Shown here: positions 1 to 7,455 of the stretch, in pieces
Layout: every line of letters starts with the position of its first letter
Numbering within the stretch: position 1 is the stretch's first letter
Origin: an uncultured Carnobacteriaceae bacterium
Lineage (GTDB): Bacteria; Bacillota; Bacilli; Lactobacillales; Aerococcaceae
Length of the DNA stretch: 23,236 nt
Direction: 5' to 3'
NCBI GenBank assembly: GCA_938039195.1
Contig: CALHVK010000077.1
Coordinates: 1-23,236 of the forward strand
Notes under the pieces: generated by a model
The model's input: the letters and a program-made list of their open reading frames with translations, nothing else
The model's database searches: none
What the model was told of the DNA's origin: nothing
Program-made: the position numbers and the translations under genes

Positions 1-1363
1 GCCAAGTTCTTAAACGCCCCCATGCATTTAAGATTGCTACTTTCAAACCAGTATATGGTTTTGTATGTTTAACGATATCGTAGATTTCTCTAAATTCATC
101 TGTTACATGTTCAATGTAGTCGACAAATTTAGGGAATTTGTATGCAAGACTTAAATAACCACCGTATCCAATACGGTCTACAGGGTTACGCATGATTGCA
201 CGTCTTGCTGATAACCAGTTTTTATTGGCTTCAATCGTAGGATCATTTCCTTCACGGAATACATCTGGGAAGAAGTAAGGTAAGAATCTTCCTTCTGTAT
301 ATTTTACGTGAGGAATATCTGAAATCATACGAAGTGTTGCTCCGCCGCCGACAGAACCTACCACTGCATCTAATCCAATTTGTTCGAAGTATGGTCCGTA
401 TGGTTCTGTACCAATCCAGTTATCTCCTAAGAACATCATTGCTTCTTTACCAGCATCGTGTACTTCGTCGACTAATTTTTTAGCTTCTCTTGCAACGAAT
501 GCTTGAATGAAGTCGATATAGTCTAAGTACGCTTTACTTGGTGTGCGGAATGTTGAGTTATAGTACCCTTCATCCACAATATCTTCTGCTCTTAAGCGAT
601 AGCCTTTTTCCTCGGCAAAAGCTTCAAGTGCAGCGACTGAAACGCTGGCACCATATCCGAACCAGTCCACAAATTTTTCTTTTCCTAAGTTGTTGAAAAT
701 TAATGTGAAATGATAGAAGAACGTTGTAAAACGAACCACATCCGTATCCGGATTGTCTTTTAACCATTGTTTTAAATAGGAATGCATGAATTGATTTGAA
801 TGAGGTCCACGTACATCAAATGGAATATCGTGAGGAACATCGCCCCAGTTATTCGTAATATGATTGTACATTTGAGTTGGATCCCAAATCGCATACACTA
901 GAAACGACACTGTATACTCATGGAAAGGACGAGTGCCTTCAATGGTAATGGTGTTGTTTTCTTCATGGACAGTCCATCTCTCCACTGGAACTACTTCTCC
1001 AGTTGTACGGTCGATGACTTCCCAATATCTTTTTGGATCATGTACATAGTCTGGTTGTACTTGGTCTTCAAAGTAGCCTTCCATAAATGGAATCGTTAGC
1101 GTATCTTCTGTTGCTAACCAGAATTTTGACATGACGAAGATTTGTTGGCACTCTTCCATATGATCTTTGATGAAATCATTATGGTTACGTGCTACAAAGT
1201 AGGTTGTATAGATTTTTGCATCTAATTGTTTGGTTGCTTCATCGAGTTTCGTTCCATCGCTATCACGAATTGCATCTGCACCCCAACGGTCGAGCAATTC
1301 TTTAGTCTGTTCAAGAAAATTCGATTCACTTGGTAGGGTTAAACGCCCTTTTGTTTTACCCAT
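1..1363 (-). CDS. GH112 galacto-N-biose/lacto-N-biose phosphorylase, C-terminal part missing (window edge)
   Basis: This is the N-terminal 454 residues of a 1,3-beta-galactosyl-N-acetylhexosamine phosphorylase, a cytoplasmic GH112 enzyme. The family splits galacto-N-biose or lacto-N-biose with phosphate into galactose 1-phosphate and GalNAc or GlcNAc. Family members are usually above 700 residues, so roughly the last third lies beyond base 1. Visible family signatures are GRLTLP near the N-terminus, RWGADAIRDSDGT around residues 26-38, and FLGDNWIGTEPYG around 311-323. Asp314 in the last motif sits where the general acid (Asp313 in the Bifidobacterium longum enzyme, from memory) is expected. 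The start ATG has AGGAGG about 8 bases upstream. It is the last visible gene of an operon that begins with a sugar-binding lipoprotein and two permeases, which is the usual setting for this enzyme. The choice between galacto-N-biose and lacto-N-biose cannot be made from sequence alone. Confidence 0.93.
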   Translation of the reverse strand, partial: MGKTKGRLTLPSESNFLEQTKELLDRWGADAIRDSDGTKLDEATKQLDAKIYTTYFVARNHNDFIKDHMEECQQIFVMSKFWLATEDTLTIPFMEGYFEDQVQPDYVHDPKRYWEVIDRTTGEVVPVERWTVHEENNTITIEGTRPFHEYTVSFLVYAIWDPTQMYNHITNNWGDVPHDIPFDVRGPHSNQFMHSYLKQWLKDNPDTDVVRFTTFFYHFTLIFNNLGKEKFVDWFGYGASVSVAALEAFAEEKGYRLRAEDIVDEGYYNSTFRTPSKAYLDYIDFIQAFVAREAKKLVDEVHDAGKEAMMFLGDNWIGTEPYGPYFEQIGLDAVVGSVGGGATLRMISDIPHVKYTEGRFLPYFFPDVFREGNDPTIEANKNWLSARRAIMRNPVDRIGYGGYLSLAYKFPKFVDYIEHVTDEFREIYDIVKHTKPYTGLKVAILNAWGRLRTW

Positions 1364-1386
1364 TTTCTTTCCTCCTGCGATGACGA

Positions 1387-2265
1387 TTACTCTTTAGAGC
1401 CGCCTAGTGTCATCCCTTGTGTTAATTTGTTTTGAACAAGAATGTATAGAATTAATGTTGGTAACATTACTAATACCATCCCTGCGTATAATTGTCCGTA
1501 TTCAGCTGCCCCACGTTGTGCTTGGATTAAGTTTTTCAACCCTACTGGTAATGTTTGGTTTTTACCTGGCATTAATGTAAGAGCGATAATGTATTCATTC
1601 CAGAATGAAAGGAAGTTGAATAAGATTACTGTGATAATACTTGGTCTTGCCATTGGTGTCATGACGCGGATCATTGTTGTGAAATATCCTGCACCGTCAA
1701 TCGATGCTGCTTCTTCAAACGTTGTTGGTAATGTCTTGAAGAAGTTTGATAATAGATAAATCGTAAATGGTAATGATGTCGCTGCATACACAACTGCTAA
1801 GACGAAAATGTTGTTAAGGAAGAATCCGTTAATGCCGAATCCTTTTAGTCCTTTATCCCAGTCCAGTAACATTAAGAAGATTGGTACAACGATATAGTTT
1901 ACGTTGATGAATAACCCACCTTTTAGTAATGAGTTAATGAAACGACTTCCTGGGAATTTATAACGTGCCAAAACATAAGAAGAAGGAATGGCTACAACTA
2001 CTAAGATTGTTAACGCTAGTGCTGTAACAATCACTGAGTTCAACATGTAGTCACCCATTTTTGCTTTATTCCAAGCATCCACAAAGTTTTGGATGTAGAA
2101 TCCTTCTGGCATTGTCCATGGAGATCCGTAGAACTCTCTATTCTCTTTAACAGAAGCTAAGAAGACCCAGCCCACTGGTACAATAATACTAATCGCTAAT
2201 GTAATCAGCGCTACGTATATAAAAGCTTTATACAGCTTTTCGAATGAACGAGTATTTCCTTTCAT
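1387..2265 (-). CDS. Carbohydrate ABC transporter permease, MalG type
   Basis: This 292-residue inner-membrane subunit belongs to the carbohydrate uptake (CUT1) ABC transporters. About six hydrophobic segments are visible, the first at residues 16-38. The cytoplasmic EAA loop that docks on the ATPase is clear: EEAASIDGAG at residues 184-193 followed by a conserved proline. MalG-type permeases carry this loop near the C-terminal half, as here. The gene starts 11 bases after the stop of the other permease, and its AGGAGG overlaps that upstream stop codon, so the two are probably translationally coupled. It is followed after 23 bases by the GH112 phosphorylase. The likely substrate is therefore galacto-N-biose/lacto-N-biose; this is inferred from context, not from the permease sequence. 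Confidence 0.92.
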   Translation of the reverse strand: MKGNTRSFEKLYKAFIYVALITLAISIIVPVGWVFLASVKENREFYGSPWTMPEGFYIQNFVDAWNKAKMGDYMLNSVIVTALALTILVVVAIPSSYVLARYKFPGSRFINSLLKGGLFINVNYIVVPIFLMLLDWDKGLKGFGINGFFLNNIFVLAVVYAATSLPFTIYLLSNFFKTLPTTFEEAASIDGAGYFTTMIRVMTPMARPSIITVILFNFLSFWNEYIIALTLMPGKNQTLPVGLKNLIQAQRGAAEYGQLYAGMVLVMLPTLILYILVQNKLTQGMTLGGSKE

Positions 2266-2276
2266 GATCTCCCCTC

Positions 2277-3161
2277 CTAGTATTCAAGAATATCGCGTTT
2301 CGTAATATGACTTACGATACCTGATAATCCGAATGAGAATATAAAGATAACTACACCGATTGCCATACCGTATCCGTATGAAGAGTTTGTATAAGCTTGT
2401 TTGAACATGTAGCTTAAGAACACTTCAGTTGATCCGTCTGGTCCACCGTCTGTCAAGATTTGTACAAGTAAGAAACTTAAGTTAATGGTACTAATGATAA
2501 AGAATGTTAATGTTGTACGAATACTATTCCAAATCAATGGTAATGTAACGTTAAAGAATTTACCGATTTTTCCAGCTCCATCAAGGTCCGCTGCTTCATA
2601 CAAGCTTGCTGGAATATTCGCCATCCCTGCCATATACATAACCATGTAGTACCCAATCGCTTGCCAAATTAATGCGAATGCGAGTGAGTAAATCACAATA
2701 CTTTGATCCCCTAGCCATAATCTATTCCATGCTTCTGGTAAAACTGCATTTAAAAGTCCAGCTTTTGGATCGTAAATTGCTGAAAAGATCCCTGCAATTA
2801 CTACGATTGATAAAATATTAGGAATGTAGAAAATGATTCTGAAGAAGTTGTTGCCGCGAATCTTTTCTGTTGAAAGGATTGCTGCGAAGAGAACCGCCAA
2901 TACTACTGTAAAGAGCGTTACCACTACAATTAGTAAAATTGTGTTCTGAATCGTTCTAAAGAAGTTTTCGTCTTGCCATAAGATTTTAAAGTTATCTAAT
3001 CCAACAAATTGTTGGTTGTTTGAGAATCCGCCCCATTTGAATAAAGACATGCGGAATACTTCAATTGTTGGGTAAATTAGAAACGTAAAGAATAAAATTA
3101 GTGCAGGTGATAAACACGCGAGAATAAATAAATTTTTCTCTCTTTTTCTACGATTTTTCAT
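2277..3161 (-). CDS. Carbohydrate ABC transporter permease, MalF/UgpA type
   Basis: This 294-residue protein is the partner permease of the MalG-type subunit downstream. It begins with a basic stretch (MKNRRKREKN), then a hydrophobic segment at residues 11-30 and about five more. The EAA loop reads YEAADLDGAG at residues 188-197. Its ribosome binding site is AGAGGG, about 8 bases before the ATG. The gap of 110 bases to the binding-protein gene upstream is the longest in the operon and contains a strong hairpin at 3199-3248. No ATP-binding subunit is encoded in the visible operon, which is usual for Firmicutes CUT1 importers that share a multitask MsmK/MsmX-type ATPase. Confidence 0.92.
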   Translation of the reverse strand: MKNRRKREKNLFILACLSPALILFFTFLIYPTIEVFRMSLFKWGGFSNNQQFVGLDNFKILWQDENFFRTIQNTILLIVVVTLFTVVLAVLFAAILSTEKIRGNNFFRIIFYIPNILSIVVIAGIFSAIYDPKAGLLNAVLPEAWNRLWLGDQSIVIYSLAFALIWQAIGYYMVMYMAGMANIPASLYEAADLDGAGKIGKFFNVTLPLIWNSIRTTLTFFIISTINLSFLLVQILTDGGPDGSTEVFLSYMFKQAYTNSSYGYGMAIGVVIFIFSFGLSGIVSHITKRDILEY

Positions 3162-3198
3162 CGTTCTGCCCTCTTTCGACCTTTTTTAGATAAAATGA

Positions 3199-3248
3199 GA
3201 GTGGGCGGAAGGAATTTTCATCCTCGAAAATTGCTTCGCATCCCACTC
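3199..3248 (-). promoter_or_regulatory. Intra-operon hairpin between binding-protein and permease genes
   Basis: On the minus strand the outer arms GAGTGGG and CCCACTC pair perfectly. Inside them GAAG pairs with CTTC, then AATTTTC pairs with GAAAATT around a six-base loop. No U-tract follows, so this is not a standard intrinsic terminator. Such hairpins after a binding-protein gene are known to stabilise the upstream mRNA or give partial termination, so that the binding protein is made in excess over the permeases. That role here is inferred. The GAGTGGG/CCCACTC ends also resemble short repeats seen in other Lactobacillales, so it may be one copy of a dispersed element. Confidence 0.7.
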
Positions 3249-3271
3249 CTATTTAATTCATTCTATTTGAA

Positions 3272-4624
3272 TTATTCAACTGCTGCTTTTAGTTTTTGGC
3301 TAACTTCTTCTACAGATTTTTGCCATTCAGCAACTGTTTTTTGACCAGATGCTACAGAGTCGATTTGACCGTATAATGTATCTTTCATGCTTACGCCTTC
3401 AACAGGTTTAGTAGCTACGAAGTTACCATTGATTACGCCATCAACTTCATCTACAACTTTGTATAAAGCTTTCAATTCATCAGGTAACTTAGCTGTTACA
3501 CCTTTAATTGGTTGAGCTGCGTTGTATTTAGCAAAGATTTCTGCTGCTTTATCAGAGTATAAGAATGATAAGAATTCTTTAGCTGCTTCTTGGTTCTTAG
3601 ATTCTTTTGGAACCCAGATGTGTTCGAAGAATGAGTAAACATAACGTTTGCCACCTTTTTCGATTGCTGGCGCAGCTGTCATAGCCCATTTGAAGCCTTC
3701 TGCTCTAGGAGCTTTAGCCATTTCACCAACTACCCAAGTACCGTTTGGCATGAATAAAGCTTTGTTGTCTAAGATTAATTGTTGGTTCTTAGTGAAGCTT
3801 TGTGGGTTTGCATTTGCTACTGTTGAAGGTTCAACGTTTTGTAAGAATGTTCCTAATGCTTCGAAAGCTTTAGTTGCACCTTCAGAAGTGAATGCTCCTG
3901 TGTCGTATTTCATTGCTTTATTGAATAAATCAACACCGCCAGCGTTTGCTAATAATGCTGGGAAGAAGCTATCTAAGTATCCAGATACTGGATAAGTGAA
4001 TAATGAAATGCCATCTTTCTTAGCTTTTTCAGCTAATTCTTTCACACCAGGCATATCTTTTGGAACTTCCCAACCTTTAGATTTGAATAATGCTTCGTTG
4101 TAGAATAATCCTGTTGGAGCGTAGAACATTGGTGCTAAGTAGTGTTTTCCGTCTCCGTAAGGGTCAGTTACTGTTGATCCTAATACGTTGTTTAATAATT
4201 TTTCAGAAACTTTTTTGTCTTCGCCGTAAACTTTCATATCGAATAATCCAGTTAAGTCAGCTAAAGCTTTTTCTTTAATTAATGTTTCTGGTAAAGCTTT
4301 TTTACGTCCTAAAGCTAACATTACGATATCTGGGTAATCGCCAGCTTTCATTTGAGGCGTAATTTTATCTTCAATTTCCTTATCTTGAGTCAATTCCACT
4401 TTAACGTTTGGATTAGCCTCTTCATAAGCTTTGATGATTGCTGGCCACATTTCTGCGCCGTAACCACTTTCTAAGGCAGCTAATTTAAGAGTAACTTTCT
4501 CTTTAGCAGCTCCTTGTTGAGTAGTTGAATCTGTCTTACTAGTGCTGTTGCTATTATTTCCGCAAGCTGCTAAAGATACAGCTGCTAATAATGCTGCGCT
4601 TGATAGTAATACTTTCTTTTTCAT
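3272..4624 (-). CDS. Extracellular sugar-binding lipoprotein of ABC importer
   Basis: This 450-residue solute-binding protein is the first gene of the glycan operon. It has a lipoprotein signal peptide: MKKK, a hydrophobic stretch, then lipobox LAAC with the lipidated Cys at residue 21. A Ser/Thr/Asn-rich linker follows, then a typical family 1 sugar-binding fold with motifs such as YPDIVML and a central aromatic-rich region. The mature protein would be anchored to the outer face of the membrane and deliver a disaccharide to the two downstream permeases. Linkage to a GH112 phosphorylase suggests galacto-N-biose/lacto-N-biose from mucin or milk glycans, as for the bifidobacterial GL-BP system; this is inference. 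The ribosome binding site is AGGGGGAG, 6 bases before the ATG. Transcription should start from the promoter at 4665-4693. Confidence 0.93.
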   Translation of the reverse strand: MKKKVLLSSAALLAAVSLAACGNNSNSTSKTDSTTQQGAAKEKVTLKLAALESGYGAEMWPAIIKAYEEANPNVKVELTQDKEIEDKITPQMKAGDYPDIVMLALGRKKALPETLIKEKALADLTGLFDMKVYGEDKKVSEKLLNNVLGSTVTDPYGDGKHYLAPMFYAPTGLFYNEALFKSKGWEVPKDMPGVKELAEKAKKDGISLFTYPVSGYLDSFFPALLANAGGVDLFNKAMKYDTGAFTSEGATKAFEALGTFLQNVEPSTVANANPQSFTKNQQLILDNKALFMPNGTWVVGEMAKAPRAEGFKWAMTAAPAIEKGGKRYVYSFFEHIWVPKESKNQEAAKEFLSFLYSDKAAEIFAKYNAAQPIKGVTAKLPDELKALYKVVDEVDGVINGNFVATKPVEGVSMKDTLYGQIDSVASGQKTVAEWQKSVEEVSQKLKAAVE

Positions 4625-4664
4625 GTTGTCTCCCCCTAGTTCTATTACTTTTTAAGACACTTTT

Positions 4665-4693
4665 AGTTTACAACGAAAAAACCGCTTTCACAA
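4665..4693 (-). promoter_or_regulatory. Promoter of the glycan uptake/GH112 operon
   Basis: The -35 element is TTGTGA (4688-4693) and the -10 element is TAAACT (4665-4670), with a 17-base spacer, giving a leader of about 35 bases before the binding-protein ATG. The -10 is poor, which fits a promoter that needs an activator. A weaker cre-like sequence, TGAAAGCGGTTTTT (4677-4690), overlaps the -35 and spacer and could let CcpA repress. Confidence 0.6.
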
Positions 4694-4695
4694 TA

Positions 4696-4727
4696 ACTAT
4701 TTTGCTTTTGACTTGTACTATTTTGCT
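4696..4727 (-). repeat. Two direct repeats, 21-bp period, just upstream of the -35: probable activator site
   Basis: On the minus strand AGCAAAATAGT occurs twice (4717-4727 and 4696-4706) with start-to-start spacing of exactly 21 bases, or two helical turns. The proximal copy ends two bases before the -35 hexamer. Both repeats therefore face the same side of the helix next to RNA polymerase. This is the arrangement of AraC/YesN-type or LytTR-type activators. No such regulator is encoded in this window, so the protein is unknown; it may lie left of base 1. Confidence 0.6.
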
Positions 4728-4731
4728 CTCT

Positions 4732-4746
4732 TTGGAAACGGTAACA
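4732..4746 (+). promoter_or_regulatory. cre site (CcpA catabolite control)
   Basis: TTGGAAACGGTAACA matches the WTGNAANCGNWNNCW consensus at every position. It lies about 108 bases upstream of the binding-protein ATG, distal to the direct repeats. In Lactobacillales a cre upstream of an activator site usually mediates glucose repression of sugar operons. Other LacI-family regulators bind similar sequences, so the assignment to CcpA is by consensus and context. Confidence 0.7.
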
Positions 4747-4771
4747 TCTTTCATTATTTCAATAAAGCGCT

Positions 4772-4813
4772 AAAAAACCTATCTACAATAGGATTTCTCG
4801 TGTAGATAGGTTT
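4772..4813 (-). terminator. Intrinsic terminator after the YczE-like gene
   Basis: A 13-bp perfect stem, AAACCTATCTACA paired with TGTAGATAGGTTT (4801-4813 and 4775-4787), is followed on the minus strand by a T run. It ends the four-gene operon 14 bases past the YczE-like stop codon and insulates the glycan operon promoter. Confidence 0.88.
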
Positions 4814-4826
4814 CATTTTGTCTATT

Positions 4827-5435
4827 TTATTTAATTGGTAAAAACTTCTTCAAGATTACCATTGTTTGGTCCATAATGACTCCACTAATCAATAATGATA
4901 CTACAGGTCCAATAGTTGGCCATTGTCCCAATATTGCGGCGGTGATGACACAGCTCGCATCGATAAAGAATTTATTTTTAGGGATTGATGTTTTGAATTT
5001 CTCATGTAAAGCAAGCGTTGCGGCAATATACGGTCCAACTCCTAATTCAGCCAGTGCATACACTGCACACCCCATGGCAATTAAGGCAATCCCTACTACC
5101 ATTGCAACCACTTTTACTGTAATATCCATTTCAGCAAGCGCCCTAAAATCAAACAGGTCAATAAAGAAGCTTTGTAAGAACATCCCTACAACTGTTCCAA
5201 ATCCAATATATCGCCAGTTAATACTGAGCGTAATAGCAAGGAATACTAGAGAAACAATGATATTGCTTGTTCCCATATCCATTCCAAAAGTGTGATTTAA
5301 ACCTTCCCACACAAGAACGACAACGTCCGCTCCTAATGTACTCGAAGCTGCCAGCTTTGCGCCTAGTCCGATTAAGAAACAGGCAATGACTAATAACACG
5401 AGTCGTAGTCCTAAATAATCTTTTTTCAATCTCAT
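4827..5435 (-). CDS. YczE/YyaS-type integral membrane protein
   Basis: This protein of about 200 residues has roughly five hydrophobic segments, near residues 9-27, 58-70, 78-92, 105-128 and 160-190, separated by short charged loops. Length and features such as GLGAKLAASSTLGADVVVLVWEGL and ALAELGVGPYIA match the YczE/YyaS-like membrane family (COG2364). Its biochemical role is not established. The start is uncertain. The first ATG (5435) has AAGGAG only one base away, whereas a TTG two codons later (5429) has it at an ideal 7 bases. Either the TTG is used or the ATG is reached by reinitiation, since the upstream small gene stops 5 bases before. It is the last gene of the amidohydrolase/oxidoreductase operon. 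Confidence 0.78.
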   Translation of the reverse strand: MRLKKDYLGLRLVLLVIACFLIGLGAKLAASSTLGADVVVLVWEGLNHTFGMDMGTSNIIVSLVFLAITLSINWRYIGFGTVVGMFLQSFFIDLFDFRALAEMDITVKVVAMVVGIALIAMGCAVYALAELGVGPYIAATLALHEKFKTSIPKNKFFIDASCVITAAILGQWPTIGPVVSLLISGVIMDQTMVILKKFLPIK

Positions 5436-5440
5436 TCTCC

Positions 5441-5620
5441 TTATTCGGCCCAGTTTTCAGGACTCCACATCCGTCCATCCAACTCACCATGTGCTTGTTC
5501 AATTCGTTTTGCTTGTTCTAAAAGAAGAGTTTTTGCAGCTACAAGCAATGCGCGTTCTTTATACTCTTTTGCTTCTAGAATCCATGCATCAAGTAGCCTG
5601 ATTTTCTCAATAATCTCCAT
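5441..5620 (-). CDS. 59-residue unrecognised protein, overlapping the oxidoreductase gene
   Basis: This small gene encodes a mostly helical, charged protein of 59 residues. It begins MEIIEKIRLLDAW and ends WSPENWAE. There is no signal peptide or membrane segment, and the sequence alternates Lys/Glu/Leu/Ala in a way that suggests an amphipathic helix over residues 1-42. It has a strong ribosome binding site (GGAGGAGA, about 6 bases before ATG) inside the end of the oxidoreductase gene, and the two reading frames overlap by 14 bases. Its stop codon overlaps the ribosome binding site of the YczE-like gene. Correct spacing on both sides of an otherwise gapless operon makes it very likely a real gene. 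I do not recognise the family. A partner or regulator of one of its neighbours is possible but not shown. Confidence 0.8.
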   Translation of the reverse strand: MEIIEKIRLLDAWILEAKEYKERALLVAAKTLLLEQAKRIEQAHGELDGRMWSPENWAE

Positions 5621-6293
5621 ATTGACTCTCCTCCCAATGACTCAGATGCATCTCGAGCTCTAATCTTTCATCCTGATTCTCTTGGATCCACTCTGCGATT
5701 TGTTCCCAGTGTACACCCTCCATCGCTTGCGCACGCTGGATAAACCACTCTTCCGTATCTTGTAATGTTCCGTGGTTCTCTTTCGTTACATATTGTAAAT
5801 ACTCCACGAGTAACGCTTGTTTTGCCTCTTCAGTCTTATAATCAAACTGATGCACTTCGAAAATCGGTAAATAGGTCCACCCCATCGCATTCGCTAAGGC
5901 TTGAAATGGGCGCAAGAGTTCCGAAATCGTAAACTGCTCTTTTCCTCCTGCACGGAAGGCTTCTTCTTTCACCCCGAGTGTCACAACGATTCCGAGTTCC
6001 TTAATTTGTTTTGCAAAAAGCGCACTCTTACTCATCACCGTATCGATCCATTCCTTCATGACAGAAGGTGCTTGATACCAATACATCGGGAATTGAAGAA
6101 TAAGACGTTCGGCCCCGGAGTCTACCAAGGCTTTTTCTTCTGTTGTTCTTGTAAAATGAGGCTTTTTCTCACTCCACACTTCGTCTAAATGTCGAATCGT
6201 TACAGCTTCTTCCCCTTTTAACGTTGCGAGGAAAAACTGTTGACTTGATGACGAATGAACTGTTGGATGGCTAATCACCACCATTGTTTTCAT
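5607..6293 (-). CDS. Flavodoxin-fold NAD(P)H oxidoreductase (quinone reductase-like)
   Basis: This 228-residue cytoplasmic flavoprotein belongs to the Flavodoxin_2 group (MdaB/KefF/NQO-like). A beta strand ending in SHP plus a Ser-rich loop (residues 7-17) forms the flavin phosphate-binding region. The family motif FPMYWYQAPSVMKEWIDTV spans residues 68-86. Members use NAD(P)H to reduce quinones or other electrophiles by two electrons. The region after about residue 172 is a Glu/Trp-rich helical tail that makes the protein somewhat longer than the usual 190-200 residues; the small gene downstream overlaps the coding end of this tail. The start is 1 base after the stop of the M20 amidohydrolase, with AAAGGA as ribosome binding site inside that gene. 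The physiological substrate cannot be deduced. Confidence 0.88.
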   Translation of the reverse strand: MKTMVVISHPTVHSSSSQQFFLATLKGEEAVTIRHLDEVWSEKKPHFTRTTEEKALVDSGAERLILQFPMYWYQAPSVMKEWIDTVMSKSALFAKQIKELGIVVTLGVKEEAFRAGGKEQFTISELLRPFQALANAMGWTYLPIFEVHQFDYKTEEAKQALLVEYLQYVTKENHGTLQDTEEWFIQRAQAMEGVHWEQIAEWIQENQDERLELEMHLSHWEESQYGDY

Positions 6294-6294
6294 A

Positions 6295-7443
6295 TTACGC
6301 GTTTCCTTTCTGTGAAAGTTCTTCTAGAAGAGCATGCGTATTATCAACAAAATACTGAATCGCAAACGGTAATGCTGCATCATCCACTAAGAACGCTGGG
6401 TGATGCCATTCGCGTGGACATCCTGTTCCGATAAATACAAAACATCCTGGAACATGTTCCATATAATTGGCGAAATCTTCTGCTCCTAAAGTCACTTCCG
6501 GTGTCACCACTGTCGCAAATTTCTCCGTCACACTTTTAACGATTTTTGTGACTGCGGCATCATTATGCACGACTGGTGGTGTTAAAATCCATTCGATACT
6601 TCCTTTTTGTCCGTATACATCTGCGGTTTGGACAATCATCTTTTCGAATTGCTCGGTCATTTTACGTTCAACTTCTTTATTAAACGTACGAATCGTTCCT
6701 TCAAAAAATACTTTCTCTGGAATCACATTCCATGTATTTCCAGCTTCAATATGCGATACGCTTAATACCACCGGTTCTAGTGGAGACGTATGACGAGCGA
6801 CAATAGCTTGGGCATTGGCAATCACTTGGCAAGCCGTCACGATTGGGTCGTTCCCATTATGCGGTGCTGCTGCGTGCGTTCCCACTCCTGTAATTTCGGC
6901 TTTGAACTGACCGACCGCTGCCATCAGAGGTCCTTCCTTCACACCGATCGTTCCAACTGGAAGTTCTGGTTTATTATGGAAGCCAATAATCGCATCGACT
7001 CCTTCAAGCACGCCTTCAGAAATCAAGGCGCGTGCTCCTTGGTTACTCTCTTCGGCCGGTTGGAAAATAAAACGAACTTTCCCTTGTAAAGTCGCTTCTT
7101 GTGCCTTCAACACTTGCGCAGCACCTAGTAGGCTTGCTGTATGGAAATCATGTCCACACGCATGCATCGCTCCTTCATTTTTTGAAGCGTAGTCTAATCC
7201 TGTTTGCTCCACAATCGGCAATGCGTCGATATCGGCACGTAAGACCAATGTTGGGCCCTCACCATTTCCGATTTCTGCGACAACTCCAGTTTTTGATTGT
7301 AAATCCCAGCAAGAAATTCCCATTGCTTCTAAGGCGTTACGGATATAGCGCGTTGTTTCAATTTCCGTTCCGGATACTTCTGGATACATATGTAAATGAC
7401 GGCGATGTGCCGTTGCTTTTTCAATGACTTCGTTTGTAATCAT
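6295..7443 (-). CDS. M20 family metal-dependent amidohydrolase (HipO/N-acyl amino acid hydrolase type)
   Basis: This 382-residue peptidase M20D-type enzyme removes an acyl group from an N-acylated amino acid or related amide using two metal ions. Visible motifs are ADIDALPI (70-77), the metal/catalytic segment HACGHDFH (94-101, with the Cys ligand at 96), QPAEE (128-132), the dimerisation-domain THAAAPH, TLGAEDF, and a C-terminal WHHPAF ligand segment. I chose the ATG at 7443, which has GAGGAGAGAG just upstream. An in-frame ATG ten codons earlier lacks a ribosome binding site and lies in a dyad operator. Relatives include hippurate hydrolase, N-acetyldiaminopimelate deacetylase and indole-acetyl-amino acid hydrolase. 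The absence of dapD/dapH next to it gives no support for the diaminopimelate role, so the substrate is left open. Confidence 0.9.
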   Translation of the reverse strand: MITNEVIEKATAHRRHLHMYPEVSGTEIETTRYIRNALEAMGISCWDLQSKTGVVAEIGNGEGPTLVLRADIDALPIVEQTGLDYASKNEGAMHACGHDFHTASLLGAAQVLKAQEATLQGKVRFIFQPAEESNQGARALISEGVLEGVDAIIGFHNKPELPVGTIGVKEGPLMAAVGQFKAEITGVGTHAAAPHNGNDPIVTACQVIANAQAIVARHTSPLEPVVLSVSHIEAGNTWNVIPEKVFFEGTIRTFNKEVERKMTEQFEKMIVQTADVYGQKGSIEWILTPPVVHNDAAVTKIVKSVTEKFATVVTPEVTLGAEDFANYMEHVPGCFVFIGTGCPREWHHPAFLVDDAALPFAIQYFVDNTHALLEELSQKGNA

Positions 7444-7455
7444 AACTCTCTCCTC

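Noticed and set aside
3648..3995. Plus-strand frame antisense to the binding-protein gene
   Set aside because: A shadow of the real gene's codon pattern; no start signals.
5218..5502. 94-codon minus-strand frame overlapping the YczE-like and small genes
   Set aside because: It is out of frame with two better-supported genes, lacks a ribosome binding site and has a composition unlike a protein.
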